A DNA stretch of 64,000 nucleotides. Origin: Gordius sp. MW1 (taxonomy: Eukaryota; Nematomorpha; Gordioida; Gordea; Gordiidae). Of this stretch, positions 57,323 through 64,000 are shown in pieces. The position numbers and the translations under genes were made by a program. Every line of letters starts with the position of its first letter. Positions within the stretch are counted from its first letter, which is position 1. The notes below the pieces were generated by a model, which did not search any database, was not told where the DNA came from, and worked only from the letters and a program-made list of their open reading frames with translations. The stretch lies in contig OZ038533.1 of NCBI GenBank assembly GCA_964036665.1, forward strand, positions 13,921,075-13,985,074, read 5' to 3'.

Positions 57323-60300
57323 CTAGATCCTTTCGAAATAGCGTTTGGCTTCGACATTTTTGCACCTCAGGGTCTATATAAAATAAGGTATATTATAAAC
57401 AAAGTATACGCTTTTCTTTAACAATTCATTTACAAGTTGATGCCTTTAAAAAAAAATTATTCACCGAAAGCTATTTTAAACCGAACCGAGGTCGGGCCAA
57501 AATTTTGACATCCGTCCGCGCAAATAGAAAATAAAGGTTGCAAAAACATCACTATAGATTTAAATCATAACAACTAATCCTAAACCTTACGAAATATGCA
57601 AAAATATTTGTAAAATATTGAAACACTCCAATCAAATGAATGCATTTTTTATCCAAAAATTAAATAAATATTTACACAGCTAAAGAATACTTCATTTAGG
57701 TCTTATTAAAAAGTTCCCAAAAGTTAGGACTTGAAAACAAGAGTCCTGGGAGACCCGTTTGTACATAAATTCACACACGTCGATTTTCATGCAATTAAAA
57801 GAGTAATAATCACAAAAATAACATAAGCCTACTAAATCAAATACGTCCACGGTCAAAGTTCAAATTTAAAAAATAATATGGCCGCTACTATTAGACGTTT
57901 CTGCTGCAGAGCTAAACAAAAACTAATACAACTTATTAATTTGGCTATTATACTTAAACATGGGCGTAGCCAGCGGGGGGCGGCTGCCCCTCCCCCCCCC
58001 CCCCTAAATGGCAAAAAAAAATTTCAATGCAAAAACCCTTAAAAATTAAAAAAAAATTAAGTTTTGCCCCCCCCCCCCCTATTGAACTTTTAAACGTTTT
58101 GCCCCCCCCCCCTAATTCAAAACCTGGCTACGCCCATGTACTTAAAGATATTCGAGAATTATTTGTTTTATCGATTAGTCATATATAGTTTCTATGAAGC
58201 CAGTTCCAATTAATCAAGGGCAGGGAAAGGTATGAGGGAAGGGTTTGGAGGTCAAACTTCCATGTTTTATTATGTAACTGTTTATTTAAAGGTGGGGGGG
58301 GTCAACATGGGCGCAGCTAGGGGATGGCAGGGAGGGGTGGCTGCCCCCCTTTAGATCCAAAAATTATTTAAAATTAATTTAATTATGGAAGTTTAAAAAA
58401 ATTACATTTTGACCCTAACCCTAAATCGTTTTTGCCCCCCTTTAATTCCATTTCTGGCTACGCCACGCCCCATACCAGGTTTAATTGAAATTGCTTCCTA
58501 AATATTATCCACTTAGATACTTTGCCCCATTTATTTAAACTGGTCTTTTTGGGTGAAAAGTCGAGATAAGATGTTACGACATTCATGAAACTTCTCGCTG
58601 CAAAGCAGTGCAAAACGTTTCTACCGCAGATGCATTTAAAAAAATTATTTAATTCTAAAATTTTATAAATAAAAAAGTTATCGCTCAAAATATTATTGGT
58701 ATTTGCGATCGCTATTCCGTTTCTTATTTCTTATCGAACTTATAGCCGTATGGATTTAAGGAATCGAATGTAATTGATATTCCCAAGTAAATATCAATTT
58801 GTTTGACTTATTGCATGGTTGAGATGTTTTATTATTTTAGGTATAGGAGTCCCAAGGTCGCATTGTAAATATACAAAAAATTGGGGCAATTAATTTTAGT
58901 AGAGCATAGGGGGGGGGCGTCAATGAAATAATAGAAGAATGGTTCATTATTTGGAAAAAAAAATAATTGCAAAAATCGACAAATTTATATTATATGGCCC
59001 ATCTTTTGCAAATTTTTACTGGCGCGAATTAAGTATCAGATCAGATCGATAAATCTGAGAGTTGGTTTTAAATAAATTTTTGTAGTAAATGAAAGTTTGA
59101 ACCAAAAATATATTACATTTACATATTTTGATGATCAATATTAAAAAAATCTGTAGGTATTTTTTTATTGTTTAAAACCCCGAACACATAATTAACTAAA
59201 AAGTCATAACATTGATGTCTAAGTTGATTAACGAAACATCTTTCCAAAATTGTTATTTATCATGTATTAATTTGTTATATATAGGGTAACAGTTTTGTTC
59301 AGACTCAAGTTTTGTGATGCGTTCGAGTTAGTAACATAAAATTTCTTTAGGTCGGACCGCTATATTTTGCATGTCTCAGCTTTAAATTAATTTTTATAGA
59401 AAATTTTCATGTGATAGACTGCCAAAAGAAATTTATATACGAAGATAATCATTCGGGCAGAAAAACAGTAATGATAATTGGGCTCGGGCGAGATCGAAAA
59501 AGTCAACCAGCGGTCATTAGCTAGTCTATAAGCGAAAGCAAATTAAAAATCTTTTAAAGAAGCATATGTCCACAGCCATTAAAATTCCAAAAAAAATTAC
59601 AAGTTGGACAGTACAGGACGGAAAACCAAAAAGTAGTCCATAAATTGGATAGAAATTAAAAATTATAAAACCAAGAAAACTTAACAAAGTAAATTTTTGA
59701 GGCATTAATTGAAAAATCTATTACTTGAGAAAAAAAACTTATAGACAGCATTAATCCTTACACTTTTACACAATTCATACATTCAAACACGCTTTGATAG
59801 AAAAGTTAAGCTTTTAAAAAATAATAATAATTAGACAAGATTATCTGAGAGCATATTGTCTCTTTGGCTCAAACTTTAAAAATCTTAGCTATAAGGAATG
59901 GAATTGTTAAAAATCAAATAAAAGATGGCATATGTAAGAAAAAATATATTTTTTAACTTTTCAATTTTTTAATAAAAATGACAATAAAAGTGTTGATAAA
60001 ATTAATTTACCAGAACTACATGTTCATCATCGATCCATTCTCGAATGTTTGTTTGGGCTTCTTGTGAATTATTGATAGGTGTTTCTTCTTCAATTAATTT
60101 ATTACCCTCAACCTTCATTATTACCTAAAAAAATTCATGTAATTTTTGCATTAACAAATCACATCTTATATCTGTAATTATATTTATTACTAAAAGGGGT
60201 GAAACATAAACATGATTTTGATATACGATAATTGAGCAGGATTTGTTAGCTTTATGAATTATAATTTAATAATGTTGACAATGAATATATTGATAATTAA

Positions 60301-61096
60301 TTTGTTGGTATAATTAAACATAAAAAGCAAATGGGTAATATATAATAAAAATTTTAAACACAACTAGAATGGAATATGTAACAATTAAATTTTCATTGAA
60401 TAGGGAATATAAAAAGGGATAATATATTAACTTATCAAAATCAATAGAGTTTGGGTAAAGGCCTTTAAATTTGCAAATGAAGAATATACCTTACATTTTG
60501 TACCATCCATTCTTGTATGGTAAAACTCCTCTTCTAATTTGAAAGTCATATCAGTAACAGTTTTAATGGCAGTGTATATTTTGAGTCGCCAAATTGAATC
60601 TTTTTCAAGACCATCATCTCCTTCTTCAAACCAAATTTCCATATAGGGTGATAAAGCTGTTGCCATTTTAATAGCCAAATAACCAGCACCTTTTTATTAA
60701 TCAAATAATGAATAATGGCATATATAATTACAATTAAATTTTAAAAGTTTATGCATATAATAGAAATAAATATTGAAAAAAACTGGTAGAATGATTAACA
60801 ATAAATTTAGTGCAATTGTGTATATAAAGAAAATTGGGCACAAAAATTTATACTAAGTTAAATAAACCATAAAATTCAAAGCCATTAATTTAGGCAACAT
60901 CACTAGTAATAGCAAAACATCTTATTCATACAAACTCATTAAATAATTTTAACCTGTTTGATATAAATTTAGTGTCTTAATAATAAGTGGACGACTGATA
61001 AAGATGCTTTGTATTAAGTGTATTACCTTTAGCCTTTAAATATTCTTCAAACATTTCACTTTTGACGAGTCTGTATTTCCCTGCAAACTTTGCCAT
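57323..61096 (-). CDS. Fatty-acid-binding protein (intracellular lipid-binding family)
   Basis: A cytosolic beta-barrel carrier of fatty acids or retinoids. Four exons, the classic number for this family: 61096-61027, 60689-60490, 60124-60011 and 57373-57323; 435 bases, 144 residues plus TAG, all phases consistent. Exon 1 gives MAKFAGKYRLVKSEMFEEYL, the family signature (GKYxLxxSExFxxYL). Exon 2 covers the helix-turn-helix lid and strands B-D, with FKLEEEF. Exon 3 has VEGNKL and NIREW (Arg118, the usual carboxylate ligand). Exon 4 reads TLRCKNVEAKRYFERI; it keeps Arg139, but the usual Tyr two residues on is Phe141. It is about ten residues longer than most members, mainly in exon 2. The last intron is 2.6 kb and holds two short elements. 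A LINE 3' end lies 10 bp upstream of the ATG. Confidence 0.88.
57958..58138 (+). mobile_element. TGGGCGTAGCC-family element
   Basis: ATGGGCGTAGCCAGCGGG to CTGGCTACGCCCATG with three long C runs. Among the best-preserved copies. It lies in intron 3 of the lipid-binding protein gene. Confidence 0.75.
58305..58470 (+). mobile_element. TGGGCGTAGCC-family element, subtype 2
   Basis: ATGGGCGCAGCTAGGGG to TCTGGCTACGCCACGCC, with the subtype-2 interior (ACATTTTGACCC, then CCTAAATCG). Same intron as the previous copy. Confidence 0.6.
58471..60010. other. Rest of intron 3 of the lipid-binding protein gene
   Basis: AT-rich. 59580-59650 has a weak CGGAAAACCAAAAAGTAGTCC-like trace of the composite-repeat family. 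No other exon could be supported. Confidence 0.35.
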
Positions 61097-61106
61097 ATGA
61101 CTTTAT

Positions 61107-64000
61107 GTAAGTAAGTAAGTAAGTTTGCCGCGAAGACGCCCAAGAGCTTAGTTAGTGCAATCTAAGGTTGAGCCCCTTCTAACGCCAAATGGCGCATCAG
61201 GCCACGTTAGTGATAACGTGTGTAAATATGCTGTAAAAAAATGGTTAACATGCAGTGTAATTATGACATGTAAATATGTAATACCTATTGACTTGAAAGT
61301 AATGTAAAGCCTTTAATGGTAAGGTCGTAAATGAATAATGCGTGAGAAGATCCTTAATGGGGGAGCCGCAATAATTTGTTATTAGAGAAGTCTTTCCAAA
61401 GCTTCCTGTCTTGCATGATGGGTAGCAATGAATTCCAATCATGACCCAGTGCTTGGACCTCACGGAACACCTTGTAAAGCCAGCTGCCGTTGCATTTGCG
61501 GCCTTTTAGCTGGGGTGGACACCAAAACAGGGAAGATAGACAATAGTTGGTTCCCTTCCTTCGCGCTTGATGTGCCAAAAAACCCCATTTTCTCGCGAGT
61601 AGAATGTTTTTGATTGGGGCGATTTTGCAGCGCACCCATAGATCCTCATTGGTTATTCTCATCGGATAAAATATCCGGCAAACGATACGTAGCATTTTAT
61701 TAAGACTAACTTGCAGTTTCTTTAGGCTAGGAGCCTTCAGCGACCAAGAATCGCAGCCGTATAGGAGGACTGGTAGGATCGTGACTTTGAAAATTCTCAA
61801 ACGTGTATGGAGCGTCAGTTGGCGTGAGCGCCAAATCGCCGAGCATGAATAGAATTTGACCATGGTCCGACGGAGCTTCGATTCGGCATCCGCTTTGGCG
61901 TAGGTATCTGGAGTAAGGTCCACTCCCAAATATCGGACTTTTTGAGATGCATTTATTATGTTGTTGTTGATTACCAGAGTAGAGTTCGAAGGATCGTTTA
62001 TACAAATCATTGAGCATTTGTTGGGGTTTATAAACAGTCCTGCTTGCTTGGCTTGGATGCTGAACCTGTCTAACATTAGTTGTGCTTTGGAAATAGAAGG
62101 GGCCACTAGACATATGTCGTCTGCGAACAGCAGGGATGATAGAGTAGTGCCGTTTAGTTTGATACCATCAGTCGGAAATGTGGATCTCTTCATTATTAGA
62201 TCCATCGCAATTATAAAGAGGAGAGGGGACAGCGGGCAACCTTGCCTGACACCAGAAGTTACTGGTATGGGCTCCGATTTATGGTGGAGGTGAGAGATAA
62301 CTAGTTTCATGTTTTCATAAAGTAGAAAGATCATGAGAGTTATTTTCTTAGGCAAGCCTAATAAGCATAGCGCTTCCCAAATGTATAGATGGCACAGCGA
62401 GTCAAAAGCTTTAGCGATGTCTAAAAACACAAGAACCAGGGGGGAACCGCTTGTCCGTGAGATATCCATTATGTTCCTTAATGTTATTATGTGCTCTGTC
62501 GTCGTACGGCACTTCCTAAAACCTGCTTGATTGTTTTTAATTATTTCGTCCACCTCGCTGTAGATTCGATTGTAAATAACCTTGATGAATATTTTTGATT
62601 CAAGGTTAATGATAGTCACGCCCCGGTAGTTGTCGGGATTGGATGGATCTCCTTTTTTGAAAAGTTTGATCAAGTGACCTATTGTCCAGGAGTCCGGTAT
62701 AACCTCTTTCGTCCAAACTTTCAGAAACAAGTCGTGTAAAATAGAGCTAGAGATATGGGAGTCAGCTTTGAGCGCTTCTGAGGTTAGACCTGACGGATCG
62801 GCCGCTTTGTGGGATTTGAGTGACTTGATAGCTCTGTCAATTTCAGATAAATAGGGTGGGTCCGTATCGATGAGGAGGGGTGGTGGGCCTTTGAAGTTAA
62901 CGATAAATCCTCTGTATATATCTACTACAGGGAATAAGGGCTGGGGCGACAAGATTGAACGAAAATGATCTTCCCAAGCTTTGGTTTGGGCCAAGGTGTC
63001 GTTGGAGCCGCCAACTGTGTTTATGCTATTGTAGGCTCGTTTGGAGAATGTGTTATAGTTAAGGCTGTCTAGAATGGTAAACAACTGGTGACTGTTATTA
63101 GAGCGGGCTGCCACTTCGGCCTCTGTGGCTTTTGCGTTAATAAACGCTATTTTATCTTGTCTAATGCTGGATTTAATACGCTTGCTGAGAGCGGATAAGC
63201 ATGCGTTTTTGAAAGGAAACTCATTTCTATCAAAGTAGATGTTAGATTTTGTCTTGAGGAGCCCAGTTGTTTTTTCTGAAAACCAAGTCTTTGTTCTAAT
63301 TCGACCCTGGTCCTTCAAGGGAATTGTAAAAATTTCTGATATTTTTATGCTGTGATCGTTTATCGACAGGTCGGAAAGATTGTTATTTTGGATTTTTAGG
63401 CGAAGGTGGTCCCTAAATTCAGTGGTTTGGGACAGACCCTGGGGCCTTATTTTCGGGGATTTGCGTGTCGAAGGAACCCGTAGGGTAGCTGCTTTCAACA
63501 CTAGTTCAGCGGCTATTGCACAATGGTCAGCATCATCGGTGAGGGGGTCCACAATTACATGAAAGTTTTTGACGATTTTTAGATGCCTTGACCTACAGAT
63601 CAGATGGTCTATTTGGCTTGATTGCAAGTTGTTTATTTTCCGGAAGGTGGCCAGCTGAATATAAGGAAGATCTGAGAATGTTGAAGTAATTCGCCAATTT
63701 CCCATATTGCACCATTTTTTTAGAATAATACCGTTTCTGTTGTTGGAGCCTAAGGTGTTAGGGCCTATTAAATTAGGGTTGTCACGGTCAGTGCGTCCGA
63801 CGGATGAGTTCAAGTCGCCAATTATAATTGGCACCGACTTGCGGCTTAAATTTTTGATTTTGTCAGAAAGAAGGCTAAAAAATTCGTTAATAACCTTAGT
63901 TTTGTAGGAGGATGTAGGGGCATAAACGTTTATCACTGACACCACACGTACCCCTATTGTTAGATTGATTATAAGGATTCTTTCGTTCACCCAGTCGATA
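61107..64000 (-). mobile_element. Non-LTR retrotransposon (LINE), 3' part, runs off the window
   Basis: It comprises an open EN-RT frame, a 3' untranslated region (61125-61353) and a terminal microsatellite: TTAC repeats on the minus strand (61107-61124), as seen at the 3' ends of several LINE clades. No poly(A). The 5' part lies beyond 64000. The open frame of at least 882 codons suggests a young copy. Confidence 0.9.
61354..64000 (-). CDS. LINE endonuclease/reverse transcriptase, 5' end outside window
   Basis: The frame is open from the window edge to the stop at 61354. The apurinic-type endonuclease part (about the first 190 visible residues) has INVYAP, IIIGDLNS, SQIDHL and ADHCAI. The reverse transcriptase has LFKKGDPSNPDNYRGVTI, QAGFRKCRTTTEHI, FLDIAKAFDS, GVRQGCPLSPLLF and LLFADDICL (catalytic FADD, about residue 630). 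The C-terminal segment has RLRIFKVTILPVLLYGCDSW and MLRIVCRI...RITNEDLW, common to RTE/L2-like families. No RNase H or zinc knuckle. The clade is uncertain. No stop or frameshift is seen, so it may encode an active protein. Confidence 0.88.
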   Translation of the reverse strand, partial: IDWVNERILIINLTIGVRVVSVINVYAPTSSYKTKVINEFFSLLSDKIKNLSRKSVPIIIGDLNSSVGRTDRDNPNLIGPNTLGSNNRNGIILKKWCNMGNWRITSTFSDLPYIQLATFRKINNLQSSQIDHLICRSRHLKIVKNFHVIVDPLTDDADHCAIAAELVLKAATLRVPSTRKSPKIRPQGLSQTTEFRDHLRLKIQNNNLSDLSINDHSIKISEIFTIPLKDQGRIRTKTWFSEKTTGLLKTKSNIYFDRNEFPFKNACLSALSKRIKSSIRQDKIAFINAKATEAEVAARSNNSHQLFTILDSLNYNTFSKRAYNSINTVGGSNDTLAQTKAWEDHFRSILSPQPLFPVVDIYRGFIVNFKGPPPLLIDTDPPYLSEIDRAIKSLKSHKAADPSGLTSEALKADSHISSSILHDLFLKVWTKEVIPDSWTIGHLIKLFKKGDPSNPDNYRGVTIINLESKIFIKVIYNRIYSEVDEIIKNNQAGFRKCRTTTEHIITLRNIMDISRTSGSPLVLVFLDIAKAFDSLCHLYIWEALCLLGLPKKITLMIFLLYENMKLVISHLHHKSEPIPVTSGVRQGCPLSPLLFIIAMDLIMKRSTFPTDGIKLNGTTLSSLLFADDICLVAPSISKAQLMLDRFSIQAKQAGLFINPNKCSMICINDPSNSTLVINNNIINASQKVRYLGVDLTPDTYAKADAESKLRRTMVKFYSCSAIWRSRQLTLHTRLRIFKVTILPVLLYGCDSWSLKAPSLKKLQVSLNKMLRIVCRIFYPMRITNEDLWVRCKIAPIKNILLARKWGFLAHQARRKGTNYCLSSLFWCPPQLKGRKCNGSWLYKVFREVQALGHDWNSLLPIMQDRKLWKDFSNNKLLRLPH

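Noticed and set aside
59841-59888. Possible last exon of the lipid-binding protein gene (LRFLKFEPKRQYALR)
   Set aside because: It is phase-compatible, but 57323-57373 (TLRCKNVEAKRYFERI) has the same phase, a proper acceptor and a much better match to the family C-terminus.

Overview
This is a piece of an AT-rich, transposon-packed metazoan genome, most likely an invertebrate. The evidence is three intron-bearing nuclear genes with short introns (many 40-100 bp), Ty3/gypsy (Mag-like), hAT, pogo-type and LINE elements, and tRNA-derived SINEs. I cannot name the species. Most of the sequence is repeats. No rRNA gene, CRISPR array or bacterial operon is present.

Host genes. (1) 12.6-17.5 kb, minus strand: a complete six-exon DNA2 helicase/nuclease gene. 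All splice phases agree, giving 1340 codons plus a stop. The nuclease residues, four Fe-S cysteines and helicase motifs are intact, and an N-terminal PCNA-binding-like box is present. (2) 23.3-41.2 kb, plus strand: a 14-exon model whose 13 junctions are all phase-compatible, giving a 648-residue protein I do not recognise. Its 10.4-kb fifth intron is filled with satellites and an LTR element. (3) 57.3-61.1 kb, minus strand: a four-exon fatty-acid-binding protein gene. A LINE ends about 10 bp upstream of its start codon.

Repeats, left to right. 0-12 kb holds short G/C-run elements beginning TGGGCGTAGCC, a tRNA-derived SINE, a foldback element with an 8-bp target duplication inside a GC-rich hAT-like element, a GGGTC-repeat hAT-like element, a TA-flanked pogo-type element, and several tandem arrays. 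19.7-22.7 kb holds two more hAT-like elements, one with a transposase relic. 25-32 kb is a composite satellite/SINE region carrying a non-autonomous LTR element with an exact 767-bp inverted copy of its own 3' end. 42.2-56.4 kb is one decayed Mag-like gypsy element bounded by a CTTCC duplication. It was later hit by a hAT foldback, two hAT-like MITEs, a 4.7-kb hAT transposon that itself contains a 1.9-kb LTR element, and a satellite composite. 61.1-64 kb is a LINE with an open endonuclease/reverse transcriptase frame that runs off the window.

Most insertions could be bounded exactly from target duplications visible in the sequence: 8 bp for hAT-like, 5 bp for LTR elements, TA for the pogo-type. 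This gives a relative order of insertion. Gene structures were built by hand from splice signals and phase; none has transcript support here.
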